34,855 bases of DNA from a virus: IMG/VR virus record IMGVR_UViG_3300011116_001087, positions 1 through 34,855 of that record, one strand, 5' to 3'. Under the pieces are notes generated by a model. It saw only the letters and a list, made by a program, of their open reading frames with translations. It did not search any database and was not told the DNA's origin. Both the position numbers and the translations under genes were made by a program. Positions 8,716-16,808 of this stretch are shown here, piece by piece; position 1 is the first letter of the stretch; every line of letters begins with the position of its first letter.

Positions 8716-9759
8716 ATGGCCCTATCCGATGCAAACAAAGCCGCTTTAGCCTTTAAAAACACACAAGGAAAAGCGCATACAGCAAACAATAAAGAACTAG
8801 GAAACGAAGAAGAACAGTTTCGTTTTATCGTTGGTTCTGACACTGTTTGGCTTTCAGCAATTGGAGAGGCACCAGATAAAGATATAGTTGAACTTGTCGT
8901 TGGTGAACTTCGCCCAGACCCAACTTCTAACGGTCGTGCATTCTTCACTTATTATCCTGTTGATTATTCTGATCCTGCCAAAGCAGGACAAAGAATTTAT
9001 AACACGGTTCCTCATAGTTTTAGTAATGTTTACGAAGCTGTAATCAGAGCGGCAGATGGCACAAGAATCACGGAGTTCGATGCCCGTGATTGGGTTTATC
9101 AATATCAACCCGGTATATTCTTCCAACAAACTGCCAACGCTAATCCTGCCCCAGCCACAGCTACTGTATATGTTTATAAAGGCGAAACTCTTCAAAGCTT
9201 ATTACAATCTGGGAGTAGCTCGCTAGGTGGAGGTTCTCAGCAATGGGAAGTTATAACTCCTTCTAGTGGTTCTTCCCCAATATTTACGACAACGGCCTCT
9301 GTTGTTATTGCCGGTCCTACCTTTACACTTACCGGTTCTGGAACTGTTTTCAGCAACGAAGTTTTATCAAGTTATACAGTAGAGCCTTCAACAAAAGAAC
9401 TAACAATTACCGCTGTATATCCAATGACTTGTTCTATCTCTAATCATGGAACTGTTTTTACTCTTACCGTTCCAACAAATGGAAGATATTTGGATGCAGA
9501 CATAACCATTCTTGGTAAAACTCCAAACATGAATAAACGTGGCCATTTCAAGTATAACATCGTTGCTTATACTTCAGCTTCAGCGATGCAAGTAACGGAT
9601 GATATAACTGTTCTTCGTCCAGATATCAAAAATGATCATACTTGGGATTATAACTTAGAAGTAAGCGGAAATGATCTACTTTTTACAATAACCGGTTCCA
9701 ATCCTGCAACCAACGATTTTATCGATTGGTCCCTCCATGCTAACTTCCATTTTCTGTAA
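8716..9759 (+). CDS. Putative fibre-associated structural protein
   Basis: A 347-residue protein directly after the large fibre gene (eight-base gap, no clear Shine-Dalgarno, so translation may be coupled). The N-terminal half (FRFIVGSDTVWLSAIGEAPD, YYPVDYSDPAKAGQRIYNTV) looks globular. A Ser/Gly linker (~residues 165-190) leads to a beta-rich C-terminus (FTLTGSGTVFSNEVLSSY, ending SLHANFHFL). No family was recognised. Position and composition suggest a fibre, fibre adaptor or tip-associated protein. Confidence 0.7.
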   Translation: MALSDANKAALAFKNTQGKAHTANNKELGNEEEQFRFIVGSDTVWLSAIGEAPDKDIVELVVGELRPDPTSNGRAFFTYYPVDYSDPAKAGQRIYNTVPHSFSNVYEAVIRAADGTRITEFDARDWVYQYQPGIFFQQTANANPAPATATVYVYKGETLQSLLQSGSSSLGGGSQQWEVITPSSGSSPIFTTTASVVIAGPTFTLTGSGTVFSNEVLSSYTVEPSTKELTITAVYPMTCSISNHGTVFTLTVPTNGRYLDADITILGKTPNMNKRGHFKYNIVAYTSASAMQVTDDITVLRPDIKNDHTWDYNLEVSGNDLLFTITGSNPATNDFIDWSLHANFHFL

Positions 9760-9806
9760 ACTATAAAGAAAAAATTTACAAAACACTATAAAATAAGATG
9801 TTTTAG

Positions 9807-9833
9807 AAAAAACATGTTGTAAAATGTTTTTTT
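9807..9833 (+). terminator. AT-rich hairpin with T-run, possible weak terminator
   Basis: The arms AAAAAACAT (9807-9815) and ATGTTTTTT (9824-9832) pair around an eight-base loop, and the 3' arm runs into TTTTTTT. It lies 48 bases after the structural gene ending at 9759. The stem has only three non-A:T-run pairs, so termination would be weak. It may instead be part of a structured leader for the gene at 9957. Confidence 0.4.
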
Positions 9834-9850
9834 AGACAATATTTATAGAA

Positions 9851-9865
9851 TGACCATTATGGTCA
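9851..9865. promoter_or_regulatory. 15-bp palindrome, operator-like
   Basis: TGACCAT-T-ATGGTCA is a perfect inverted repeat with seven-base arms. It lies 92 bases ahead of the gene at 9957 in the longest non-coding gap. Nearby is a second small hairpin (AACAGA 9894-9899 with TCTGTT 9908-9913) followed by T-rich sequence. It could be a regulator-binding site or an RNA stem-loop; the sequence alone does not decide. Confidence 0.4.
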
Positions 9866-9956
9866 ACGTTTAGAAAACAAAAAAGTGAGTAATAACAGAT
9901 ACTGATTTCTGTTGAAAGTTTTTTTGTTGCCTAAACAATAGGAAGAGGAAAAGATC

Positions 9957-12101
9957 ATGGCAGTTATTAAGCGTTATGCACATATCAACCAAACATCAAA
10001 CGATTCGCAAAACAAGCTTGATGCAGCAGAAGCATACATCACAGGTTCGTTTACAGCAGCATCGAGCTCACACCTTGTTGGTGCAGCAACCCTCGACAGC
10101 ACACTTGCAGTAACAGGTCAAGCTGACTTCTCAAACAAGATTGTTGTTACCCAAGACATTTCTGGTAGCGCAAACCTGTATCTTGGCCAAGATGCACAAA
10201 TCGTTGGCAAAGTATACGTCGGTGGCGAAGCAGATATGCACGATGTGCTTCCAAATGCTGACCTAACTTATGACCTAGGTTCAGTAGCAAAACGTTGGGA
10301 CAACCTTTTCGTTGGCTCAATGCAAGCACTCACAGTATCGGCAGAAGTACTTTCAGCTTCAGTTGATGCTGATCTCAATGGCACACTCCATGTTGAAGGC
10401 GCTTCAACCTTCGTTGGTGCAGTAGCAGTAGCACAACTCACAGGTTCAGCAGGTGCAAAATTCACCGCTGGCGATCTCAAAGTTGAAGCTGGTCAAGTAT
10501 CAGCATCAAGCGATCTCAAAACCGGTGCAAACCTCGTTGTCGCACTAGATGCAGACATCAATGGCGCACTCGACGTAGCTCTCGCTTCAGACCTTCATGG
10601 TGCAGTAACAGCCCATAGCACATTAAACGTCCAAGGCGCAGCCGACCTCGACAGCACCCTCAACGTTGATGGTATTGCAGATTTCCAAGACGACGTAGTT
10701 GCTCATGCAGATCTCCTCGTCAGCGGCAATCTTGAAGTAAAACTTACAGCAGATGTCGCTGGTAACTTCTCAGTTGCAACCAACAAGTTTACAGTAGCAG
10801 CAACAAGCGGCGATACAGCAATTGCTGGCGATCTCATGATTTCTGGCGACCTCACCGTAATGGGTGATCGTATCGAAGCACAAGTTACACAACTTGTGGT
10901 TGAAGACGGCCTTATCACTCTTATGAGTGGCTCAACAAGCCGTTTGCTTTCAACCGGCGCTGGTATTGAAGTTGAAGTTGGTGGTGGTACCAAACCAGCT
11001 ATTACCTTTGAAAATACCGAAGACGCATGGCAAGCAAACCTCGACTGGATTCCATCCATCGACGTGACATACGACCTCGGTCAACCAGCAAAACGCTGGA
11101 ACGACCTTAACCTTGGTGGTGCAGCAAACATCGACGGCGCAGTAAACGCAGGTTCACTCGCAGTAGACGGTGCAGCAACCTTCGGCGCAAGCATCGCTGT
11201 AACTGGCTCAGGCTCATTCTCAGGTGCAGTAACAGCACAAACCCTCTCAGCTTCAGCAGCTATCTCAGGTGGAAGCCTCGAAATCGCTGGTGCAGCCGAC
11301 CTCAATGGTGGCCTCGACGTAGTTGGTGCAATCTCAGCATCAGCAGGCGTAACCGCTGCTTCGTTCGATGCAGACGGCGAAGCACACATCGGTAGCCTCC
11401 TAGTTGATGGCGCAGCAGCTATCTCTGGTGGCCTCGGCGTTGTAGGCGCAATCTCAGCATCAGCAGAAATCGAAGGTGCATCGCTAGCCGTAGACGGTCT
11501 AGTGGATGCAGGTTCGCTTCAAGTAAGCGGCTCTTCAGCACTTCATGCAGTAACAGCAACAACCATTTCAGCTTCAAGCACCCTTGAAGTTGGTGGCGCT
11601 GCTACATTTGCAGATGCAACCTTTAACGGCACAGCAACTTTCAATGGAACATTTGCTGTTCCCGGTACCGGTTCATTCGGTGCTCTCGTTGTTAAGGGTG
11701 TAGACCTCTCACCAATCTCAGCATCCTGCACAACAAACGCAGACGTACAACAACTCTTCAGCTTTAGCCTTGCTTCTGGCCAACTTCTCAAGCTGGAAGT
11801 TGAAGTGCTTGCTGGTGGCGCAGATATGGGTGACGTAGCAGTAGCTGGCTTCAAATACAGCATTATCTGCGGTCGTGACCCAATGCTCGGCAATGCAACA
11901 ACAGCAATCGAACTTGCCAAAGAAGTTCTTGGCGACTCAGGCGCAAAACTCGACATCGCCATCGACGACTCAACAGCAGGAACACTTCTTCTCAAAGCTG
12001 ATGGTCAACAAGTTGGTCATGACGTACATTGGTCAGCTCAAGTAGTCAAGAAGATGAAGATGGACATGATGACAGGCGCAGTCATCGAAGACCGCATCTG
12101 A
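9957..12101 (+). CDS. Long repetitive virion (fibre/shaft) protein
   Basis: A 714-residue protein with a strong ribosome site (GGAAGAGG) and a clear start. Most of the length is short repeating beta units of 12-14 residues (such as LDSTLNVDG, AAISGGLGVVGAISAS, SLAVDGAATFG) rich in Ala, Ser, Gly and Asp. Two copies of a YDLG..AKRW.(D/N)L motif occur at ~105-119 and ~372-386, a module often seen in phage fibre proteins. The last ~110 residues (VDLSPISASC...WSAQVVKKMKMDM) are a non-repetitive tip. Codons are strongly biased to gca, ctc, gac and atc compared with nearby genes, fitting high expression. A strong terminator follows. Confidence 0.85.
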   Translation: MAVIKRYAHINQTSNDSQNKLDAAEAYITGSFTAASSSHLVGAATLDSTLAVTGQADFSNKIVVTQDISGSANLYLGQDAQIVGKVYVGGEADMHDVLPNADLTYDLGSVAKRWDNLFVGSMQALTVSAEVLSASVDADLNGTLHVEGASTFVGAVAVAQLTGSAGAKFTAGDLKVEAGQVSASSDLKTGANLVVALDADINGALDVALASDLHGAVTAHSTLNVQGAADLDSTLNVDGIADFQDDVVAHADLLVSGNLEVKLTADVAGNFSVATNKFTVAATSGDTAIAGDLMISGDLTVMGDRIEAQVTQLVVEDGLITLMSGSTSRLLSTGAGIEVEVGGGTKPAITFENTEDAWQANLDWIPSIDVTYDLGQPAKRWNDLNLGGAANIDGAVNAGSLAVDGAATFGASIAVTGSGSFSGAVTAQTLSASAAISGGSLEIAGAADLNGGLDVVGAISASAGVTAASFDADGEAHIGSLLVDGAAAISGGLGVVGAISASAEIEGASLAVDGLVDAGSLQVSGSSALHAVTATTISASSTLEVGGAATFADATFNGTATFNGTFAVPGTGSFGALVVKGVDLSPISASCTTNADVQQLFSFSLASGQLLKLEVEVLAGGADMGDVAVAGFKYSIICGRDPMLGNATTAIELAKEVLGDSGAKLDIAIDDSTAGTLLLKADGQQVGHDVHWSAQVVKKMKMDMMTGAVIEDRI

Positions 12102-12141
12102 TTCTAACTTGATCAGAATAGCTGGGTAACACTAGCTAAGG

Positions 12142-12179
12142 AATCGGGGAGGTAGAAATACCTCCCCGATTTTATTTTA
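12142..12179 (+). terminator. Strong Rho-independent terminator
   Basis: A 13-bp perfect stem AATCGGGGAGGTA / TACCTCCCCGATT (12142-12154 and 12159-12171) with a GAAA tetraloop is followed by TTATTTTAT. It lies 40 bases after the long fibre gene and just before the stop of the convergent minus-strand gene. A smaller stem, TAGCT/AGCTA, sits immediately upstream. Confidence 0.92.
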
Positions 12180-12395
12180 TCCTCTGTGATAGTTTTCTTC
12201 AGCAAACTTTTGAAGGGCTATGACTATTTGGTGTAGATCTTCTAAAGCAAATCCTGTTTCATCATTACCCATTTTCTCAAACACTACTTCTGGACGATAA
12301 TGTTTGCTACGTTCTTTTGTGTTATACTCAACATATCGAGCTTTAAATACCCATGGTCCTCTTGTGCCGATCACTTTTTCATTTAGGATCTTCAT
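12177..12395 (-). CDS. Hypothetical protein, 72 aa
   Basis: A small mixed alpha/beta protein beginning MKILNEKVIGTRGPWVFKARYVEYN with a C-terminal helix (LEDLHQIVIALQKFAEEN). It follows the stop of the gene at 12397 by one base and ends the minus-strand run that begins at ClpP. The ribosome site is GAGGAG, within the end of the previous gene. No function was recognised; its size and layout fit early phage accessory genes. Confidence 0.75.
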   Translation of the reverse strand: MKILNEKVIGTRGPWVFKARYVEYNTKERSKHYRPEVVFEKMGNDETGFALEDLHQIVIALQKFAEENYHRG

Positions 12396-12396
12396 A

Positions 12397-12774
12397 TTAT
12401 TCCTCCTCAGTAATTGTCGTGCCTTTTAAGCAGATGGGGTGCTGTATGTGGCGTGATTGCTGGCCTAGTTGTTCTGAAGGTTGTTGTTTTATTTCTGCTA
12501 GCGAAGATCTAAGACCTAATAGCCCATATCCCATAAGATCTGAGTACGCATCAACTTTCTTTTCTTCTGTGTTTTCGTAAGATGTGGCAATCCGCATAAG
12601 CTTATCAAACACACGAACAATGCAAAGCATGTCTTTATATTGTTCTGGTTTAATGCCATCTGGATATAGCACTCTTAGGAAATCTCCAGCTTTATCAAAT
12701 GCAGAGCCATAAGCTTTTTCTTTCTCTGTAACCAAATCTGCGATTCCTTTTGCTAATTCTTGAAAACTTCTCAT
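12397..12774 (-). CDS. DUF1599/Nmad1-like protein
   Basis: A 125-residue protein from ATG 12774, chosen because GGAGGAG lies ten bases upstream and the ATGA overlaps the HNH gene stop; ATG 12795 would place that ribosome site inside the gene. The motifs EKEKAYGSAF (residues ~18-27), VRVFDKLMRIAT and YSDLMGYGLLG resemble the all-alpha DUF1599 / nucleotide-modification-associated domain 1 family found near phage nucleotide genes. The C-terminus is Gln-rich. Its N-terminus is paralogous to the 36-residue fragment at 13346-13456 on the far side of the HNH gene. A link to nucleotide metabolism is inference supported by the DHFR neighbour. Confidence 0.7.
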   Translation of the reverse strand: MRSFQELAKGIADLVTEKEKAYGSAFDKAGDFLRVLYPDGIKPEQYKDMLCIVRVFDKLMRIATSYENTEEKKVDAYSDLMGYGLLGLRSSLAEIKQQPSEQLGQQSRHIQHPICLKGTTITEEE

Positions 12775-13349
12775 AGATTTTGCTCCTCCATCCATTTTAC
12801 CAATTGTTTATGCTCTTCTAAAGTTCCATTGCTTTTTAAGGTATTTGCTCTTTTGGACATTACGATAATGTTTTCGGGTATGTATCCTAACGATGGTATG
12901 ATTTTGTCAAGGGTCGGAGAAGCATCATGTACTTTTCCATCACCCTGTATAAGTTTTAAACCTAATACTGGACAATACTCTGGAACTTTTATATCTTCTA
13001 TCGTTATCGTGAACGGCAACTTTTTTTCTTTAGCTCTTCTTTTTGCATGTTTCCAAAGATACTTTGCAGGATTTTGCAAAGAATCTTCTTTTACTTTTTT
13101 GCTTCGATTCTTTTTTACTTCAGGTTTCTCTCTGTACTCTTTAACTTTTTGCAAAACAACTTCTTTGTTTTGCTCGTAATAAGTTTTTGCATATTCTTGC
13201 CTCTTGCGTCTTTGTTCATCGTCATTATAACGATTTTTATGGTATTCTTTTTGACAAGCTTTACAAGTATTAGAGTATCCAGATTTCATGGTGTGGTTTT
13301 TTGAAAACTGGTCATTTGATTTTTCTATTTTGCATTTAACACAGATCAT
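12771..13349 (-). CDS. HNH-family endonuclease
   Basis: A 192-residue protein. An N-terminal zinc finger (CVKC at residues 3-6, CKAC at ~29-32, then a basic KEYHKNRY helix) is followed by a lysine-rich linker. The C-terminal nuclease-like part has CPVLGLKL, SPTLDKIIPSLGY, PENIIVMSKRAN and LK, the pattern of phage free-standing HNH homing enzymes. It starts in an ATGA overlap with a truncated gene fragment and ends in an ATGA overlap with the DUF1599-like gene. It therefore relies on translational coupling, since no ribosome site is seen before it. This is a likely mobile element. Confidence 0.85.
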   Translation of the reverse strand: MICVKCKIEKSNDQFSKNHTMKSGYSNTCKACQKEYHKNRYNDDEQRRKRQEYAKTYYEQNKEVVLQKVKEYREKPEVKKNRSKKVKEDSLQNPAKYLWKHAKRRAKEKKLPFTITIEDIKVPEYCPVLGLKLIQGDGKVHDASPTLDKIIPSLGYIPENIIVMSKRANTLKSNGTLEEHKQLVKWMEEQNL

Positions 13350-13456
13350 ATTGTTAAATATGATAGCTTTACAGAATAGAAAGCATAAGCTTTATTTTTT
13401 TCTTGAACGAGCTCACCAATACCTGTTGCAAGTTCTGTGAATGATTTTGTTGTCAT
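13346..13456 (-). pseudogene. Truncated N-terminus of a DUF1599-like gene, cut at the HNH insertion
   Basis: A 36-codon frame starting two bases after the DHFR stop. Its first 24 residues (MTTKSFTELATGIGELVQEK, then NKAY) align with the start of the gene at 12774 (MRSFQELAKGIADLVTEK, then EKAYG). Homology stops at the KAY codons, after which 12 unrelated residues lead to a stop that overlaps the HNH start. It is read as the first copy of a tandem duplication that lost its body when the HNH gene arrived. It may still be translated as a leader that couples to the HNH gene. Confidence 0.75.
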
Positions 13457-13458
13457 GT

Positions 13459-13995
13459 TTATAGTACCCTTTCATACTCTTCAATCGTATATCTTATACC
13501 TTTGTTTTCTGGTTTATCAAGGAGATATCCTTCTGGATCATAACATTCTGTTGTTTTCTCAATTTCCCAGAAGACTTCTTTCCATTGAGGGAAATAGGTA
13601 TCGCCTTCTACTTCACACTCCAGCGTTGTCAAGATCATACGATCTGCACGCTTCATAAATGCTTGGTATATTGTTGCTCCACCGATCACAAAGATCTCTG
13701 GGATTTTATTATCCAGACAAACCACCCTAGCGGCTTTTAGAGCCTGTTTAGGATCGGAACACACGATTACACCTTCTGGATATTTGGTGGCGCTATTGGA
13801 GCTTATAACAATGTTGAAACGATTTGGAAGTGGTTTACCGATTGACTCATAGGTTTTTCTTCCCATGAGAACAACGTTGCCTTGAGTGATGGATCGAAAG
13901 TTTTGGAGATCGGAAGGAAGACGCCATGGAAGGTTGTTGTTTTGACCTATGACTCCATTACGTGACCTAGCGGCGATGATTGTAATTTGACACAT
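13459..13995 (-). CDS. folA: Dihydrofolate reductase
   Basis: A 178-residue DHFR that reduces dihydrofolate with NADPH, recycling the folate consumed by the phage ThyA at 15217. Signatures are GVIGQNNNLPWRLPSDL (W24 and catalytic acidic D29), the NADPH-binding VVLMGRKTYESIG, NRFNIVISS and IFVIGGATIYQ. Length is normal for the bacterial family. It lies 42 bases after ClpP in the same direction. AAAGGG at its 3' end can serve the fragment that follows. Confidence 0.96.
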   Translation of the reverse strand: MCQITIIAARSRNGVIGQNNNLPWRLPSDLQNFRSITQGNVVLMGRKTYESIGKPLPNRFNIVISSNSATKYPEGVIVCSDPKQALKAARVVCLDNKIPEIFVIGGATIYQAFMKRADRMILTTLECEVEGDTYFPQWKEVFWEIEKTTECYDPEGYLLDKPENKGIRYTIEEYERVL

Positions 13996-14037
13996 GCATT
14001 GAGTATCTAAGATGCATATTGAAAAGAAAAAGAATAA

Positions 14038-14667
14038 TCAACCAAATGTTAGTTCGGCATCAAATGCAACTTTGACTTTTGGAATTCTGATGTGATTTAC
14101 CATGTTATGTTTTTTGCATTCATCTGCATCCAAGAACCAATCAGCGTGACCATGTTCATGAACAAGTTTTGAAAAGTAAGCTTCTGGCTTACCACAATTA
14201 TCTGCCATAACTTTGAAAATCAATTTGTTAAGACGATCAACTTCTTTAGCTTCGGCTTTGATTTCTTCAACTTTGCCCATTGCAAAAGAAGCAACATCGT
14301 GGATCATAACGGTTCCTGTTGGAGCCATATAACGATGACCTTCTGCGCCACAGGTAAGAAGAACAGCGCCGCAAGACATTGCTTTGCCCATGCAAATGGT
14401 TGCAACGGGTACAGTTGAAGAACGAATTACATCAACCATTTTAAGAAGAGAATATACTTCGCCGCCATATGAATCAACGACGATTGGAATGATTGATTGC
14501 CCCGTGCTTTGAGCATTAATCATTGCTTCTAGGAACTCCTTTGCTGCTTCTTCGTTAAACTTGTTAACGTAAATGATGTTGGGCGAACGATATTTTAGAG
14601 CGATCTCTCCAGCATCGTTTATTTCTGGTTTTGAAAACTGTGAGTTTTTAATTTGTATTTCAAACAT
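14038..14667 (-). CDS. clpP: ClpP-type serine protease
   Basis: A 209-residue ClpP-fold peptidase. The catalytic triad can be placed at S98 (GKAMSCGA), H123 (VMIHDVA) and D176 (HADWF). The VDSYGGEV motif (65-71) and a head-domain helix follow the family layout. No ClpX or ClpA partner is in the window. It may use host ATPases or act as a maturation or host-targeting protease. AAGGAG eleven bases before the ATG is a strong ribosome site. It leads the minus-strand run with DHFR and faces the divergent gene at 14752. Confidence 0.92.
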   Translation of the reverse strand: MFEIQIKNSQFSKPEINDAGEIALKYRSPNIIYVNKFNEEAAKEFLEAMINAQSTGQSIIPIVVDSYGGEVYSLLKMVDVIRSSTVPVATICMGKAMSCGAVLLTCGAEGHRYMAPTGTVMIHDVASFAMGKVEEIKAEAKEVDRLNKLIFKVMADNCGKPEAYFSKLVHEHGHADWFLDADECKKHNMVNHIRIPKVKVAFDAELTFG

Positions 14668-14699
14668 GTAGATGTTCTCCTTTTAGAAGGCAGTTTGTA

Positions 14700-14710
14700 T
14701 GTAGTCTACA
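14700..14710. promoter_or_regulatory. 11-bp palindrome between divergent genes
   Basis: TGTAG-T-CTACA lies in the 84-base gap between clpP (minus) and the gene at 14752 (plus). TATGAT-like sequence for the minus strand is adjacent. This is a possible operator, but the site is short and could be chance. Confidence 0.25.
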
Positions 14711-14751
14711 ATATCATACCAAAATGATAGATATAAAGCTATCTATAGAGT

Positions 14752-15216
14752 ATGCGAATTGTTAACACAATATCTCTCTATAGCATTCTTTTTGAGCAGC
14801 TTAGCAATGATGAAGTTGCAACAACTTCATCATCTGGTTCTAGCAGCAAAGAAGCTGAGTTAGTTGGAAGTGCAGTAAAAACTGCAATTCAACACGTTCA
14901 AAATGGTATGAAAGATGTATTAAAAACACAAAATAATATGAGACGTGATGTGCAAGCTGTAAAGGTTGCAGTTGGTGCGGGTAGCTCAGGAAAATCAGCA
15001 TCTGCTAATACGCCTACAATAACACCAAATACATCAGCACCGGGGCCAGGAAATAAATCACCAACAACTCCAAGCTCAAAAACTCCAACTGGTGCAAGTG
15101 CTGCCGTTGGTGCAAAACCATCTGGTACTACTCCAGAACCTATTGCAAACAAACCAGAAAAAACAGATGGCAAAAGCATTATAGACAAAATGAAAGATGT
15201 TTTAGGTCTTCCTTGA
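14752..15216 (+). CDS. Low-complexity protein with leader-like N-terminus
   Basis: A 154-residue protein. Its N-terminus (MRIVNTISLYSILFEQL) contains the same LYxxLFE pattern as the genes at 17165, 17945, 18618 and 19193. A helical segment (~32-75, AVKTAIQHVQNGMKDVLKTQ) is followed by a Pro/Thr/Ser/Gly/Ala-rich disordered tail (~78-135) and a short amphipathic C-terminus (IIDKMKDVLGLP). There is no clear ribosome site. It ends exactly where the convergent thyA ends. The function is unknown; an internal virion protein is one option. Confidence 0.75.
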   Translation: MRIVNTISLYSILFEQLSNDEVATTSSSGSSSKEAELVGSAVKTAIQHVQNGMKDVLKTQNNMRRDVQAVKVAVGAGSSGKSASANTPTITPNTSAPGPGNKSPTTPSSKTPTGASAAVGAKPSGTTPEPIANKPEKTDGKSIIDKMKDVLGLP

Positions 15217-16089
15217 TTAAACCGCTACTTTTCCCTTGATAGCTGGATGATGTTGATAGTTTTCTAGTTTGATATCTTCAAATGTAAAACTATCAATATC
15301 CTTTACCTCTGGATTTAGAACAAGTTTAGGCATCGGATATGGAGTGCGGCTCAACTGTTCTTTGAGCTGTTCTCGGTGATTCGAATAAACGTGAAGGTCA
15401 CCAAAAGTATGAACAAAATCACCTACTTGCAAATCACACACTTGTGCAATCATATGTGTAAGTAATGCATATGAAGCGATATTGAAGGGCATTCCTAAAA
15501 AGGAATCGCAACTTCTTTGATATAGCTGACAAGACAGCTTTCCATTTACCACATAGAACTGGAACATGGTATGACATGGAGCAAGAGCCATTTTTGGAAT
15601 ATCTCCAACGTTCCATGCAGATACAATAAGTCGTCGTGAATCTGGATTGGTTTTGATTTGCTGAATAACTTCTTTGATTTGATCAATCGATTTATTTTTG
15701 TAAGTGGGAATAAATCCAATCCCGTCTTTCATGTGAAGATCTGGACTTAGATCGGTAACTAGATTGGTCCAACTTCTCCATTGTTTACCATAAACAGGAC
15801 CAAGGTTTCCATCTTTATCTGCCCATTCATCCCAGATAGAAATACCGTTTTCTTTTAGCCACTTGATATTAGTGTTCCCTTGGAGGAACCATAGGAGTTC
15901 TCCAACAACAGATTTCCAGTGAACTCGTTTAGAAGTTAGGATAGGGAATCCTAGAGAAAGATCATAACGAACTTGTCTACCGAATACAGAGATTGTTCCT
16001 GTTCCGGTACGATCAGTCTTTTCTACACCATTTGTCAGAACGTCATTGATTAGATCGAAATATGTTTGGTCAACGTGATGATATGTCAT
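15217..16089 (-). CDS. thyA: Thymidylate synthase (ThyA type)
   Basis: A 290-residue enzyme that methylates dUMP to dTMP using methylene-tetrahydrofolate. The nucleophile is C172 in [12 protein letters not shown]. Other family blocks are [69 protein letters not shown] and HVYSNH. Length is normal. AAAGGATATTC precedes the ATG. It works with the phage DHFR, dUTPase, RNR and Tdk to feed dTTP. It is the last gene of a minus-strand run that starts at 16775. Confidence 0.97.
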   Translation of the reverse strand: MTYHHVDQTYFDLINDVLTNGVEKTDRTGTGTISVFGRQVRYDLSLGFPILTSKRVHWKSVVGELLWFLQGNTNIKWLKENGISIWDEWADKDGNLGPVYGKQWRSWTNLVTDLSPDLHMKDGIGFIPTYKNKSIDQIKEVIQQIKTNPDSRRLIVSAWNVGDIPKMALAPCHTMFQFYVVNGKLSCQLYQRSCDSFLGMPFNIASYALLTHMIAQVCDLQVGDFVHTFGDLHVYSNHREQLKEQLSRTPYPMPKLVLNPEVKDIDSFTFEDIKLENYQHHPAIKGKVAV

Positions 16090-16142
16090 GAATATCCTTT
16101 CTTGTGAATCTTGTGAAGGATATCATACAACTGAAAATATAA

Positions 16143-16427
16143 TCAACCCTTTTCGCCTTTTGTCCAAGAGATACCCATAGCTGGTGGATCTTTCAACGTA
16201 TCATGTTCTTTGCTACGATAATATCCACCTTTGTTGAGGTTTTTATTGATACGCTTGTTTAGTTTCTTATGATAGCTTGGGCTGTTATCGTCTTTAGCAT
16301 GGATAAAGGTATCTGAGCCAATACGTCTATTGCGTCCAGTATATTTGTATCCCATTTTCTTTAGGAGTTTAGTATTGAAGGCAGCTTCTTGAATGAGAAG
16401 AGCGATGAGTTCTTTTAGGTTATCCAT
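16143..16427 (-). CDS. Small basic hypothetical protein, 94 aa
   Basis: The N-terminus MDNLKELIALLIQEAAF is an amphipathic helix similar to the LK.II.E leaders at 20698, 31929 and 32327. The rest is rich in Lys, Arg, Asn and Tyr (KKLNKRINKNLNKGGYYRSKEHD), which suggests nucleic-acid contact or packaging with DNA. It lies 12 bases after the gene at 16440 and 53 bases before thyA. No family was recognised. Confidence 0.65.
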   Translation of the reverse strand: MDNLKELIALLIQEAAFNTKLLKKMGYKYTGRNRRIGSDTFIHAKDDNSPSYHKKLNKRINKNLNKGGYYRSKEHDTLKDPPAMGISWTKGEKG

Positions 16428-16439
16428 AAAGGATAACTA

Positions 16440-16775
16440 TTATGGTAAGATAGCTGTTCTTACTTTGATTATTTCATGGCGATAAATTGGATATTCCCAT
16501 TGTTTACCCCATTCAGGGATTCCAACAACTTCTAAATAAAACAACATGTTTGTATCGTCAACATAATGAGCTTTGATAAGTCCACGAACAACACGTTCAT
16601 TAACTGATTTTGAATCAATTCTGTTTGCAAGCTGTCCGATTGATCCTGGGTTTAATTCCAACACAACATATGTGCCAACGGGAAGCTTATCTAACTGTGA
16701 TACGTTTATCGTTTGTTCTTCTTTTATCGTTGACTTCTTTTGAAACAGTTTTTTGAATGAATCTATGATACGCAT
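16440..16775 (-). CDS. Hypothetical protein, 111 aa
   Basis: Begins MRIIDSFKKLFQKKST, a basic amphipathic helix, followed by a beta-rich region (GTYVVLELNPGSIG, MLFYLEVVG). AGGTATT lies just ahead of the ATG, and the 33-base gap to the divergent gene at 16809 must hold control signals for both. TATACT on the minus strand in that gap could be a -10 element. No function was recognised. Confidence 0.7.
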   Translation of the reverse strand: MRIIDSFKKLFQKKSTIKEEQTINVSQLDKLPVGTYVVLELNPGSIGQLANRIDSKSVNERVVRGLIKAHYVDDTNMLFYLEVVGIPEWGKQWEYPIYRHEIIKVRTAILP

Positions 16776-16808
16776 AATACCTAGTATAAAATCTACATAC
16801 CTATATGC

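Noticed and set aside
9840-9847. TATAAATA on the minus strand
   Set aside because: It points back into plus-strand structural genes with no minus-strand gene to transcribe.
12774-12795. Upstream ATG (12795) as start of the DUF1599-like gene
   Set aside because: It would place the GGAGGAG ribosome site inside the coding region; ATG 12774 has correct spacing and an ATGA overlap.
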